The translations under genes and the position numbers were made by a program. Shown one piece after another: positions 34,012 to 42,565 of a DNA stretch of 64,000 bases (within the stretch, counting starts at the first letter, position 1; each line of letters starts with the position of its first letter). This DNA is from Candidatus Chlorohelix allophototropha (GTDB lineage Bacteria > Chloroflexota > Chloroflexia > Chloroheliales > Chloroheliaceae): NCBI RefSeq assembly GCF_030389965.1, contig NZ_CP128399.1, positions 1,540,934 through 1,604,933 of the forward strand, written 5' to 3'. The notes below the pieces were generated by a model that saw nothing but the letters and a program-made list of their open reading frames with translations, made no database searches and was not told the origin of the DNA.

Positions 34012-34111
34012 AATTACACCTGTTTCAACCTGCCAATTCACCCTTAAGCGTTACAATCGCTAACGGCGCGCTAAACGGATTTTGTTCGTTTGGTTGTTTT
34101 GTTATGATTTA
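33990..34111 (+). repeat. Duplicated segment, copy 1 (tetR 3' end plus downstream spacer)
   Basis: About 120 bp, similar at roughly three of four positions to 35179-35299, covering the last codons of the TetR gene and the spacer. Shared blocks include CACTGAAA.TACACCTG, CGCGCTAAA.GGATTTT and TTTTGTTATGATTTA. Confidence 0.7.
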
Positions 34112-34203
34112 TCGTTAAGCGATCAGGAACTAAACAGTCTCGTTTCTTACATTAACACCATTAAAAAAGTGGTGAGATAGGCTTAAAACAGGAGGGCAAT
34201 AAC

Positions 34204-35058
34204 ATGCTTGAAACAAACTTAGCCGGGAAACAGGCTGTATTGATTACCGGTACTTCCAGCGGTATCGGGCGAGGATGTGCCTTATATCTGGATAAAATGG
34301 GTTACAGGGTTTTTGCGGGCGTTCGCAATGATGATGACGCCACCGCAATTAAAAAAGAAGCTTCACCCCTTCTAACTCCCGTGTGTCTGGATGTAACCAG
34401 CCCAAGTTCTATCGCTTCCGCCAAACAGTGTATTATGGAGAAAGTCGGTGACACTGGCTTGTATGCGCTTATTAACAACGCGGGAATCAGTTCAAACGGT
34501 CCGCTGGAGTATTATCCTCTCGAACAGGTTCGCCAGATGTTTGAGGTAAATTTATTTGGACTACTGGCAGTTACTCAGGCATTTTTGCCGTTAATCAAGC
34601 TAGGGCATGGACGAATTATTAATATAAGCTCGGTTTCGGCAATGATGGCTTTTCCCTTCTCAGCGCCCTATTGTGCTTCAAAGTATGCGGTGGAGATTTT
34701 TAGCGAGTGCTTGGGGATGGAACTTTCCTCAGTTCCGGTTTCGGTGATTGAACCGGCAAATATTGCTTCTGCTATTTGGGACAAATCGGGACAAACCAAT
34801 CGGCAAATACTTGAAAGTTTCCCGCCCGAAGCTCAAGCTATTTACGGGGCAGCCATAACCAAACTCAACGAGGCAAATTCCCAGCAGGTTAATAAAACCG
34901 ACTCGCCGGAACGAATTGCGAAATTAGTCGTGAAGATATTAACTGTAAAGAAACCGGGAGCCCTTTATCGGGAAGGGCGGATGGTAAATCTCTTGCGCTT
35001 GTTGCGAATTTTACCGCGCGGTCTACGACACAAAATGATATTATCCCAGCTAAAATAG
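34204..35058 (+). CDS. Short-chain dehydrogenase/reductase
   Basis: A 284-residue classical SDR: cofactor motif VLITGTSSGIGRGCALYLDK near residue 14, structural NNAG (LINNAGISSNGP), catalytic Ser in IINISSVSAMMAF, and YxxxK in APYCASKYAVEIF near 160 with SecE-like VIEPANIAS after it. Lacking an acidic residue after strand 2 (AGVRNDDDATAIKK has Arg), NADP preference is likely. The C-terminus (LLRLLRILPRGLRHKM) is basic. RBS AGGAGGG precedes the ATG. Substrate unknown. Confidence 0.92.
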   Translation: MLETNLAGKQAVLITGTSSGIGRGCALYLDKMGYRVFAGVRNDDDATAIKKEASPLLTPVCLDVTSPSSIASAKQCIMEKVGDTGLYALINNAGISSNGPLEYYPLEQVRQMFEVNLFGLLAVTQAFLPLIKLGHGRIINISSVSAMMAFPFSAPYCASKYAVEIFSECLGMELSSVPVSVIEPANIASAIWDKSGQTNRQILESFPPEAQAIYGAAITKLNEANSQQVNKTDSPERIAKLVVKILTVKKPGALYREGRMVNLLRLLRILPRGLRHKMILSQLK

Positions 35059-35178
35059 AAAGTTGGCAGTATTCGGTTTTCGATATTTAGCCTGTCAATA
35101 GGAATATTTGCCGGAGATAAGGTGGTTTCCTGCAAGCTTATTAGCCACAATATTTTCTATTGTAGAGGTTGTCTCGGC

Positions 35179-35299
35179 GCAATTACCTGTCGTTCACTGA
35201 AAATACACCTGAATCAACCACGCAGTTTACCCTGAAGCGTTATCATATTTAATGACGCGCTAAATGGATTTTCCCGTTTGGTCGTTTTGTTATGATTTA
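35179..35299 (+). repeat. Duplicated segment, copy 2
   Basis: Second copy of the element at 33990-34111; it ends immediately before the RBS of the CoA-binding protein gene, whereas copy 1 lies 92 nt before the SDR gene. Confidence 0.7.
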
Positions 35300-35313
35300 A
35301 GGAGGTTGGTATT

Positions 35314-35799
35314 ATGGCAGTTGCAACAGATCGGAAAGGCTCGCTGGCAGTCATCAACGAATTTCTGGCGTGCAAACGGTTGGCGATAGTGGGTATTTCA
35401 CGCACCGAAACGGATATTAGTCGCGCCCTGTGGAAAGAGTTTCGTACGCGCGGTTATGAGGTTGTTCCGGTGAACCCTGCCCTTAACGAAATCGAGGCTG
35501 AAAAGTGCTACGCTAGCCTACGCGATTTGCCGCAAGCGGTGGATTGGGTGCTGTTAGCTACCGCTCCCGCTGTTTCCGAGCAAGTGGTGCGCGAGTGCGC
35601 CGAACTGGGCATCAAGCGAGTGTGGTTTCACAAGGGTAGCGGTGCGGGCGCGGTCAGCGAAAACGCGCTTGAATTTTGCGCCGCGCAGGGCATCGAGACC
35701 GTACCGGGACAATGCCCTTTCATGTTCCTACCCGAAACCGCGTTCTTCCACCGTCTGCACGGCTTCGGCAAGAAGCTCACGGGCAAGTATCCCAAATAG
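35314..35799 (+). CDS. CoA-binding domain protein
   Basis: The 161-residue protein is a single CoA_binding_2 Rossmann domain (YccU-like): KRLAIVGISRTETDISRALWKEFRTRGYEVVPVNP, then DWVLLATAPAVSEQVVRECAELGIKRVWFHKGSG and ETVPGQCPFMFL. Such stand-alone domains bind CoA or related nucleotides; the role is not established. A very good RBS (AAGGAGG) precedes the ATG. Confidence 0.88.
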   Translation: MAVATDRKGSLAVINEFLACKRLAIVGISRTETDISRALWKEFRTRGYEVVPVNPALNEIEAEKCYASLRDLPQAVDWVLLATAPAVSEQVVRECAELGIKRVWFHKGSGAGAVSENALEFCAAQGIETVPGQCPFMFLPETAFFHRLHGFGKKLTGKYPK

Positions 35800-35833
35800 T
35801 TCAGCCACACAACAGCACACGTTAAAATACGGC

Positions 35834-35861
35834 AAGGGCGGCGCAATGGTCGCCCTTTTTT
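35834..35861 (+). terminator. Terminator after the CoA-binding protein gene
   Basis: AAGGGCG/CGCCCTT hairpin with T tail, 35 nt after the stop; convergent with the lipoprotein gene. Confidence 0.85.
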
Positions 35862-35865
35862 CTAT

Positions 35866-37359
35866 TTACTTTTTAACTTCGGCTGGCGCTTCAATCTTCA
35901 GACTCGGATTATTATATTCCAGAGCCTCCCAATCCAGATAGCTCTTCCCATCACTATAATCTATCCTAACTTTTAAAGGTAGCATACTCGTTTTATCATA
36001 TCGAATCACCGCTTTTTGGGTTATTGTAGTAGATGTATCGCCATTATTTGGTAGGGGCGCTTCATAAGACAAAACCCCCACAGTGCGTTCGTTCAATTGC
36101 TCATCCGGCAAGATTTTGAGCGTTGGCGAACTACTCTGAGCCAGAGACATGGGATTAGCAAACATCGTAACACCCATTCCCCAACCTTCCGCATCTAGTG
36201 AGGATATAATACGCCAGCCGTTGGCTTCATTGTAGTCGTAGTAAACTTTATCAAGCGCTACACCACGAGTAATTTTACCTTCCTGTATCATTTCGGCTGA
36301 ATACGCTTCAGGATTTCCGCTTGGGAGTACCAAAACCACCGCTTTGAAGTTAATATCATTGTCACTTTGTTTACCGATTAACTTGAAACTGATGGAGCTA
36401 AATTTTCCAGTTGTATACAACAGCTTATTGTACAGGGCTATTGCTTCCGGGCTGGAGGTATTTACACCCATCGGAGCTTCGACCTTTAGAGTGGTGCTAT
36501 TATAATCATAGGCTCTCCACTCGGTAGCACTATTACCAGAGTCTTTGATGAACTCCCTAACCATTTTTACCGGGCGCATATTAGCCTTGTCAAAGTAAAG
36601 CCGGGCAAGCTTTAAAGGCTTATAAGTGGTAGTAGTTCTATCAACCAGCACAACTCCAACTTTTATCCCATCTAATTGCTCATCCGGCATACGTTTGACC
36701 CCAATATTGCCCATATTTTCAACCTCACTGACTTGGTAGTCCGGCAGATCATAAGAGAGGTTATCCCAGACAGTATCTACCCAACTATTGGTGATTTCAG
36801 TCACCCAGCCTTTCCCGTATTCATCTCGATACACTACCCCATCAACCAGAACAGTTCGGCTTGTTGTACTGCCAGTTTTATGTTCCTCATAAAAAGCTTC
36901 TGGAGGCGAGGTAATCACTACCGCTTTATAGTAATCACCATTTACCTTACCCTCTGTAAGGTAAGTTGCCTCAACCCTGACCGAGTCAAAATTGCTTGCT
37001 GCCTGCCGCAACTTTCGGTAAAGATAGGTTGCCTCCTGCGCTGTTAATACCACTTCGGAGCCGTATGCAGTTGTTAGCTCGTTCATTTCAGAAATAGCAA
37101 TCGTAGCTTCAGGCGTACCACCCAGATAAGGTTGGTTACCAGTATTGATAATGGGACGTTTAGTGGCTACAGTCGTAGTAGGAGTAGCAGTACTGGTGGT
37201 TGTTATAGCGGCGGTAGTTACTGTAGGAACAGTAGTAGATATGGATGTGGTAGGAATGTCAGTAGCAGGTACAACCGTAGCAGTATTATTACCACAAGCT
37301 GTCAAAAGCGCACCCAGCGCCAGTAATACGATACAAATACCACTAATCTTGTTTTTCAT
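35866..37359 (-). CDS. Lipoprotein with two tandem LolA/LppX-like domains
   Basis: The 497-residue product has lipobox LLTAC and a Thr/Val/Ala-rich linker of about 50 residues. Two homologous halves follow, each starting with EA.YLY.KL..A..NFDS/KFSSI, containing a PDEQL(D/N)...VGV..(Y/D) segment and ending in YDYN.TTLKVEAP (about 310) and LEYNNPSLKIEAP (about 490). Strand-rich sequence and the lipid anchor suggest lipid- or hydrophobe-binding half-barrels of the LolA/LppX kind; the homology is my inference. GGAGG precedes ATG 37359; a GTG at 37374 would overlap the RBS. Confidence 0.8.
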   Translation of the reverse strand: MKNKISGICIVLLALGALLTACGNNTATVVPATDIPTTSISTTVPTVTTAAITTTSTATPTTTVATKRPIINTGNQPYLGGTPEATIAISEMNELTTAYGSEVVLTAQEATYLYRKLRQAASNFDSVRVEATYLTEGKVNGDYYKAVVITSPPEAFYEEHKTGSTTSRTVLVDGVVYRDEYGKGWVTEITNSWVDTVWDNLSYDLPDYQVSEVENMGNIGVKRMPDEQLDGIKVGVVLVDRTTTTYKPLKLARLYFDKANMRPVKMVREFIKDSGNSATEWRAYDYNSTTLKVEAPMGVNTSSPEAIALYNKLLYTTGKFSSISFKLIGKQSDNDINFKAVVLVLPSGNPEAYSAEMIQEGKITRGVALDKVYYDYNEANGWRIISSLDAEGWGMGVTMFANPMSLAQSSSPTLKILPDEQLNERTVGVLSYEAPLPNNGDTSTTITQKAVIRYDKTSMLPLKVRIDYSDGKSYLDWEALEYNNPSLKIEAPAEVKK

Positions 37360-37418
37360 ATAGCCTCCTTTCACTTGGCAATCCCAACATACAATTTTGA
37401 GGACTGTATATCATAGGG

Positions 37419-37439
37419 TTTTTACTGCCAACTACTGTA
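37419..37439. repeat. Short dispersed repeat, copy 1
   Basis: TTTTTACTGCCAACTACTGT plus A, identical at 20 of 21 positions to 44327-44347. Both copies lie upstream of minus-strand genes (60 and 187 bp). Confidence 0.5.
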
Positions 37440-37628
37440 AGGCTTCCTGCCTTGATACCTGTAAATGAAGGCTTTTAGAAAAGGTATCAAGCAAGATTGC
37501 GGTGGTGGAGTGTGTGAGTGACGTAACCATTTCCACCGCAGAGACGGCGAAATAATAAAGGTAGTTTACTCACCCTTACTACTTATATTATACGATGTTG
37601 ATAAAAGTAGTTTTATGAGGCGAACATT

Positions 37629-37670
37629 AAAAAAGCGGTTCGTCCCCTCTCATAAGGTTGCACGAACCGC
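37629..37670 (-). terminator. Terminator of the acyl-CoA dehydrogenase gene
   Basis: GCGGTTCGT/ACGAACCGC 9-bp stem, followed on the minus strand by a run of six T residues. Confidence 0.85.
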
Positions 37671-37682
37671 CTTTTATAAAAA

Positions 37683-38903
37683 TTACTCCGCCTTTGCCAG
37701 CGAGGCTTGCTTGATGAGCGAACGCGCCAACGCCCGGATGTGAACCTCGTCCGGACCGTCCACCAAATGCATCATGCGTCCGGTAGCCCACATGTGCGCC
37801 AACGGCGTATCTTGGCTGATGCCCTCGCCCCCGTACACTTGAATAGCGCGGTTGACCACGTTGGTATGCACTCGCGGCGCGACCACCTTAATCATGGCAA
37901 TCTGGTTCATAGCAGCTTTCTTGCCGATGGTATCCATCGTCCAAGCGGCTTTGAAGGTTAGCAGACGCGCTTGCTCGATTTCGATGGCGGATTCGGCGAT
38001 GTAATTCTGGATAACGCCGTGTTCGGCAAGTCGGCTACCGTAGGTGGAACGCTCGGTGGCGCGTTTAATCATCAGTTCCAACGCAAACGAAGCCGCCCCG
38101 ATAGAGCGCATGCAATGGTGGATACGTCCGGGACCAAGACGTGCCTGCGAAATGGCAAAAGCGGCGTTCTCATCGCCCAGACGGTTGCTGACAGGCACGC
38201 GCACATTCTCAAAAACCAGTTCGGCATGCCCGTCATTGTGGGTATAGCCCATCACGCTCAAGTTGCGCAGCACCGTCAGACCGGGAGTATTGCGCGGAAC
38301 TAGCACCATCGTGTGGCGTTGATGCTTAATCGGGTTGTCCGGGTTCGTTAGCCCCATCACGATGAATATTTGGCAACGCTCACGGCTTGCTCCGGTAGTC
38401 CACCACTTGCGCCCGTTCAGCACATACTCATCGCCCTCGCGCTTGATGGTAAATTGCAGGTTGATAGGGTCAGAACTAGAAACGCCCGGTTCGGTCATGG
38501 CGTAACCTGAGCGAATTTTGCCTTCCAGCAAAGGCTCAAGCCACTGCTTTTTTTGTTCCTCTGTGCCAAACTGCGCGAAAATCTCCATATTGCCCGTATC
38601 GGGCGCATTGCAGTTAAATATCTCCGAAGACCATTCCACCCGCCCCATAATTTCAGCCAGCGGGGCATATTCGAGGTTCGTTAGTCCTGCCCCGTACTCA
38701 TCATCGGGCAAGAACAGGTTCCACAAGCCCTCGGCGCGTGCTTTCGCTTTTAATTCTTCCAAAATAGGCGGGTAAAAATGGGGGTCGCCCGATTCGGCGA
38801 TTTGCTGCTCGAAAGTCTCCCGGTTGGGAATGACATACGCATCCATAAACGCCTGCAATTTGCGGCGCAACTCATTCACTTTGTCTGAATACTCAAAATC
38901 CAT
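37683..38903 (-). CDS. Acyl-CoA dehydrogenase, ACAD10/11-like
   Basis: The 406-residue FAD enzyme fits the ACAD family: N-terminal helical domain, YAMTEPGVSSSDP and WWTTGASRERC in the FAD/substrate beta domain, then the C-terminal helices with ATERSTYGSRLAEHGV and IQVYGGEGISQDTPLAHMWATGRMMHLVDGPDEVHIRALAR. The NCNAPDTGNMEIFAQFGTEEQK segment is typical of the ACAD10/11 branch, linked to long-chain, branched or 4-hydroxy acids. It is isolated from the enoyl-CoA hydratase by surE but may serve the same fatty-acid oxidation. Confidence 0.93.
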   Translation of the reverse strand: MDFEYSDKVNELRRKLQAFMDAYVIPNRETFEQQIAESGDPHFYPPILEELKAKARAEGLWNLFLPDDEYGAGLTNLEYAPLAEIMGRVEWSSEIFNCNAPDTGNMEIFAQFGTEEQKKQWLEPLLEGKIRSGYAMTEPGVSSSDPINLQFTIKREGDEYVLNGRKWWTTGASRERCQIFIVMGLTNPDNPIKHQRHTMVLVPRNTPGLTVLRNLSVMGYTHNDGHAELVFENVRVPVSNRLGDENAAFAISQARLGPGRIHHCMRSIGAASFALELMIKRATERSTYGSRLAEHGVIQNYIAESAIEIEQARLLTFKAAWTMDTIGKKAAMNQIAMIKVVAPRVHTNVVNRAIQVYGGEGISQDTPLAHMWATGRMMHLVDGPDEVHIRALARSLIKQASLAKAE

Positions 38904-39081
38904 TGCGGTTCACCCTTGAACGACTGCTAAACTTGCCCTGTTGTCGATTAAAAACGCCTGTAGCCCCGGCGCAAAGGGTTGGTGAGGAAAAGGTGATGCA
39001 GTACAAATAACTCGTCAATAATACAACAAAATAAACCGCCCTCAAAACCAATTCTCCAATTAGTGATTTCGCCCTGCACGG

Positions 39082-39110
39082 TTGAATTCGCTTCCCGTGC
39101 GTGCTATCAT
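39082..39110 (+). promoter_or_regulatory. Promoter of the surE operon
   Basis: TTGAAT (39082-39087), 17-bp spacer, TATCAT (39105-39110), 44 nt before ATG 39155. Confidence 0.6.
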
Positions 39111-39154
39111 CTCTACCCCTGATGAATAAACATAAACTGTAGAAAGAATCATTA

Positions 39155-39922
39155 ATGCACATATTACTAACCAATGATGATGGTATTGATAGTCCGGGCT
39201 TGCGCGCTAACTATGATGCGCTGGTGAAAATCCCCGGTGTACAGGTTTCGGTGATTGCGCCCGACCGCAATTGGAGCGTGAGCGGGCATAATAAAACGAT
39301 GGATCGCCCCCTGCGAGTACGTGAGGTGAAATGGTGGGGCGGCGAGGGTGTGGCTTTCTCTACCGATGGCACGCCTGCCGACTGTGTGAGCATTGCCAGC
39401 CTCGGCTTTCTCGAAACTCCGCCCGATTTGTTGGTCAGTGGCATCAATACCGGACCAAACTTGGGCGATGATGTTACCTACAGTGGCACGGTGGCGGCAG
39501 CGATGGAAGCGCATATTGCCGGATTTGCCGCGATTGCCGTTTCGCTGGATGCCTATTCCAACTGGCATTTTGAAACCGCTTCAAATTTCATTGCCGATCT
39601 GGTAAGGCGTTTTCAGAGCGGCGCGCTAAAGCTACAACCGGATAACTTCTGGAATATTAACGTACCGAATTTGCTGCCCGAACAAATAAAAGGCGTGACG
39701 CTAACCCGGCAAGGGCGGCGCATCTATACCGATGAACTGCACAAGCGCACAGATCCACGTGGCAGCGCTTACTACTGGATTGGGGGAGAGCGTCCAGGTG
39801 GCATTCCCGGCGAAGGTACTGATATTGAAGCGATAACGCAGGGCAAAATCTCAATTACCCCTTTGATGCTGGATTTGACCAACTATAAATTGTTGGAAGA
39901 AATGCAAGGCTGGGAATTTTAA
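39155..39922 (+). CDS. surE: 5'/3'-nucleotidase SurE
   Basis: SurE dephosphorylates nucleoside monophosphates and short polyphosphates in stationary phase. The 255-residue protein begins with the metal-binding MHILLTNDDGIDSPG, with APDRNWSVSGHNKTM and VSGINTGPNLGDDVTYSGTVAAAMEA supplying the other conserved Ser, Asn and active-site residues. It probably shares a transcript with the enoyl-CoA hydratase 15 nt downstream. Confidence 0.96.
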   Translation: MHILLTNDDGIDSPGLRANYDALVKIPGVQVSVIAPDRNWSVSGHNKTMDRPLRVREVKWWGGEGVAFSTDGTPADCVSIASLGFLETPPDLLVSGINTGPNLGDDVTYSGTVAAAMEAHIAGFAAIAVSLDAYSNWHFETASNFIADLVRRFQSGALKLQPDNFWNINVPNLLPEQIKGVTLTRQGRRIYTDELHKRTDPRGSAYYWIGGERPGGIPGEGTDIEAITQGKISITPLMLDLTNYKLLEEMQGWEF

Positions 39923-39937
39923 GAGAGGAGCGGAGCA

Positions 39938-40720
39938 ATGGAGTACCAGAATGTGCTGCTGCAAATCGAAGGGGCGCGCGCCGATGTAATCATCAACCGT
40001 CCAGAGCGGCGCAACGCCCTTAATTCTGCCACTATCTCCGAACTGGTGGCAGCATTTGAAGAATGTCGCGATAATCCGGCGGTACGGGTGGTAGTGTTGA
40101 GCGGCGTGGGCGACAAGGCATTTTGTGCGGGCGCAGATTTGGCAGAAACTCAGCAAAGCATGAGTGAATACGCTCGTTGGAAAGGGCGCGAACCTTTCGT
40201 GTACCTGTGGGAGTTACTAGGCAAACTCGGCAAGCCTATCATCGCACAGGTACAGGGCGCAGCGTTGGCGGGTGGCATGGGTTTGGCGCTCAACTGTGAT
40301 TTTGTAATTGCGGGAGAGCAAGCGCGTTTTGGTACGCCCGAAATCAACGTGGGCATGTTCCCCATGATGATTTCGGCGATTCTCATTCGCAATCTAGGGC
40401 GCAAGAAAGCCATCGACCTGATGCTGACCGGACGACAGATTGACGCACACGAAGCGGAACGCATCGGGGTGGCAACGCGCGTGGTGGCGCAGGTGCAGTT
40501 AAAACAGGAAGTGGACACTTTAGCAGCCGAACTGGCAGCAAAAAGCCCTGCTATCATGAAGTTGGGCAAGGACGCGCTCTACAACGCCACCGACTTACCT
40601 TTTGAGCAAGCGCTAGATTATTTGAGTTCGATGCTCTCATTGTGCATCCTCACCGAAGACTCCAGAGAAGGATTAACCGCTTTCCTTGAGAAGCGCAAAC
40701 CCATCTGGAAAGGGCAATAA
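39938..40720 (+). CDS. Enoyl-CoA hydratase/isomerase family protein
   Basis: The 260-residue crotonase has the two oxyanion-hole segments, KAFCAGADLAE and QGAALAGGMGLALNCDFVIA, and FGTPEINVGMFPMM. One of the two hydratase glutamates (GTPE) is present, but the other, normally in GGCELA, is Gly here (GGMGLA). Hydration may therefore be altered; isomerase, hydrolase or another crotonase reaction is possible. RBS GAGAGGAG precedes the ATG; the gene follows surE by 15 nt and ends in a terminator. Confidence 0.9.
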   Translation: MEYQNVLLQIEGARADVIINRPERRNALNSATISELVAAFEECRDNPAVRVVVLSGVGDKAFCAGADLAETQQSMSEYARWKGREPFVYLWELLGKLGKPIIAQVQGAALAGGMGLALNCDFVIAGEQARFGTPEINVGMFPMMISAILIRNLGRKKAIDLMLTGRQIDAHEAERIGVATRVVAQVQLKQEVDTLAAELAAKSPAIMKLGKDALYNATDLPFEQALDYLSSMLSLCILTEDSREGLTAFLEKRKPIWKGQ

Positions 40721-40727
40721 CTGGCAA

Positions 40728-40749
40728 AGAGCGGCATCCTCGCCGCTCT
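40728..40749 (+). terminator. Terminator after the enoyl-CoA hydratase gene
   Basis: AGAGCGGC/GCCGCTCT stem with a 6-nt loop; the tail is short (GTTT). Confidence 0.7.
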
Positions 40750-41106
40750 GTTTAAACCCCCCGCATCTTATAAAACAATAGTTCTACAACTTAATGTGAA
40801 ATTATTAACGCTAACCAAATTGAGCTTGTACATTATAATTTGACAGAAATGAACCACATATAATTATATCTGTTGCGCTAATTAATTGTGATAGATTCAG
40901 CATGGATTGACTATTAGGTTCAAATATATAAATACTATTGTCACAATTATATTTATAAAGATTTATAAAATAGTATAAAAGAAAGCTCTATATTTCTGAA
41001 ATACTATGGTAATTTTGTAAAATTTGGGTTATTATATTAATCAGCATAGTCGTTTTAGAAACGGCTAATAATTTCAATAGCAGTGTATAATAAAGGGAGT
41101 GGGTTT
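40750..41106. other. AT-rich regulatory region before the HTH-TPR gene
   Basis: Very AT-rich, with several promoter-like sequences (TATAAT at about 40834, TTGACA at about 40840, TTGACT at about 40907, TATAAT at 41086). None has a convincing partner at 16-18 bp. No gene seen. Confidence 0.4.
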
Positions 41107-42483
41107 ATGGTTGCGGAAAGAAGCCTGAGTATTCTTGAAGGGCTGGCGCCGATAATCGGTTTACGCATTCGCGAGTCACGTACCGATAAAGGGATGAGCC
41201 AGAAAGAACTGGTCGGTGAGCGGTTTTCCAAAAGTTACATAAGTTCAATTGAGCGTGGGAAAATTACCCCCTCCCTTAAAGCGCTTGAGTATATTGCTAA
41301 ACAATTGGGAGTGACCGTTTCTTACCTCCTTACCGGAATACAGCCCGGTCAACTGGCATCAACTATCACTCCGATGGATGACGAGCAAGAATCACCCGCC
41401 CGCTGGGATTTGCTGATTACCGAAGCTAAAATTTTAAGAGAGCAGCGCCGCTACGAACAAGCCCGGAACTTGCTTGCTACTAAAGTGCGTATCCGCCAGC
41501 TAAACGTTGAGCAACTTAAGAATTATCATTTCACGCTTGCTACTATACTGGTCGATCTGGATAATTCATCGCTGGCTTTGCCCGAACTTGATGCTGCTCG
41601 TGAACTGGCTGAAAAAACCGTTGACTTCGAGATGCAGGCGAAGGTACGCCAGCTTACCGGAATCGTTTACATGCTCCAATCCAAGCCCGTGTTGGCAATC
41701 GAGCAATTGCGGGCAGCAATTCAATCAGTTGAAAGTGGGCAAATCAAGGACATTCAGTTCCAGTTGAGCATCTATAGTAATCTCGGAATCCTGCACTACC
41801 AGCTTGGCGACCTGAAAGAAGCAATTTCGATGTACCGTGAGGCGTTGCGTTTGGCAGAAAACGCCGCCAGTCCCGACAAACTAGCTAATCTTTATGCGGG
41901 TCTCGGCGCACTTCATCGCGAAAATGGCAACCTGAACGCTGCCCGTAACTTTGCTAACAAGGCGTTGGCATTATACGAATGTGCCAGCAATCAGCGCGTT
42001 CTTGCCCAACTTCGCGCCGGGTTCGGGGTGTTGATGCGAGAAACCGAGCAATTTGATGAAGCCGAAACTCAGTTTGAGGAAGCATTGCGGATTGCTTCAT
42101 TCCAGCGCAATGAAGAAGCAGTCACTCATGCCCATATGAATCTGAGCGATCTGTTTCTGGAGAAGGGTGAACTGGAGAAAGCGCGGGCGCATAGCGATGC
42201 CATGCTTGCTACTATCGACAGTGTGGATATTACCGCTAAAGGTCAGGCATTTGCCAGCCGCGCCGGGTTACTTTCTTCCCAGCAAGATTTAGATAGCGCG
42301 ATTCGTTTCTTCGAGCAAGCGGTGGAATTGCTAGAACAGGCTAATGCGCGTGATTTGCTTAGTAAAATCTATTTTCGTTACGCCGGAACGCTACGCCAGA
42401 AAGGTGATACTGCTCGTGCTGCCGAGATGTACGAACGCGCCTATCGCCAGTTGAATCGCGCCGGTCTAGCAGTCGAACGTTAG
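41107..42483 (+). CDS. XRE-type HTH regulator with TPR repeats
   Basis: The 458-residue protein has an N-terminal lambda-repressor-like HTH (GLRIRESRTDKGMSQKELVG, then SYISSIERGKITPSLKALEYIAKQLG) and about eight helical TPR-like repeats from residue 90 on (for example YSNLGILHYQLGDLKEAISMY, ANLYAGLGALHRENGNLNAA). This is the layout of RRNPP peptide-sensing regulators and of their many uncharacterised relatives, in which the TPRs bind a peptide or protein partner. No peptide gene sits beside it. ATG 41107 follows AAAGGGAG; a GTG at 41083 is less likely. Confidence 0.9.
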   Translation: MVAERSLSILEGLAPIIGLRIRESRTDKGMSQKELVGERFSKSYISSIERGKITPSLKALEYIAKQLGVTVSYLLTGIQPGQLASTITPMDDEQESPARWDLLITEAKILREQRRYEQARNLLATKVRIRQLNVEQLKNYHFTLATILVDLDNSSLALPELDAARELAEKTVDFEMQAKVRQLTGIVYMLQSKPVLAIEQLRAAIQSVESGQIKDIQFQLSIYSNLGILHYQLGDLKEAISMYREALRLAENAASPDKLANLYAGLGALHRENGNLNAARNFANKALALYECASNQRVLAQLRAGFGVLMRETEQFDEAETQFEEALRIASFQRNEEAVTHAHMNLSDLFLEKGELEKARAHSDAMLATIDSVDITAKGQAFASRAGLLSSQQDLDSAIRFFEQAVELLEQANARDLLSKIYFRYAGTLRQKGDTARAAEMYERAYRQLNRAGLAVER

Positions 42484-42496
42484 AATGAATTGAAAA

Positions 42497-42516
42497 CAAG
42501 GGGCGTAAGCCCCTTG
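42497..42516 (+). terminator. CAAGGGG-family terminator, convergent
   Basis: CAAGGGGC/GCCCCTTG stem with GTAA loop, 13 nt after the HTH-TPR stop and between convergent genes; T tail poor on the plus strand, TTTTC on the minus. Confidence 0.65.
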
Positions 42517-42565
42517 CCTGAAACGCTAGTTCTTCTAATAACCTCGCCCCATCTGAGTATTTAAT

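Larger units (their letters stand above)
37360..37682. other. Intergenic region between lipoprotein and acyl-CoA dehydrogenase genes
   Basis: No gene seen. It contains a 21-bp sequence (37419-37439) that recurs at 44327-44347 and the terminator of the acyl-CoA dehydrogenase gene. Confidence 0.5.
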
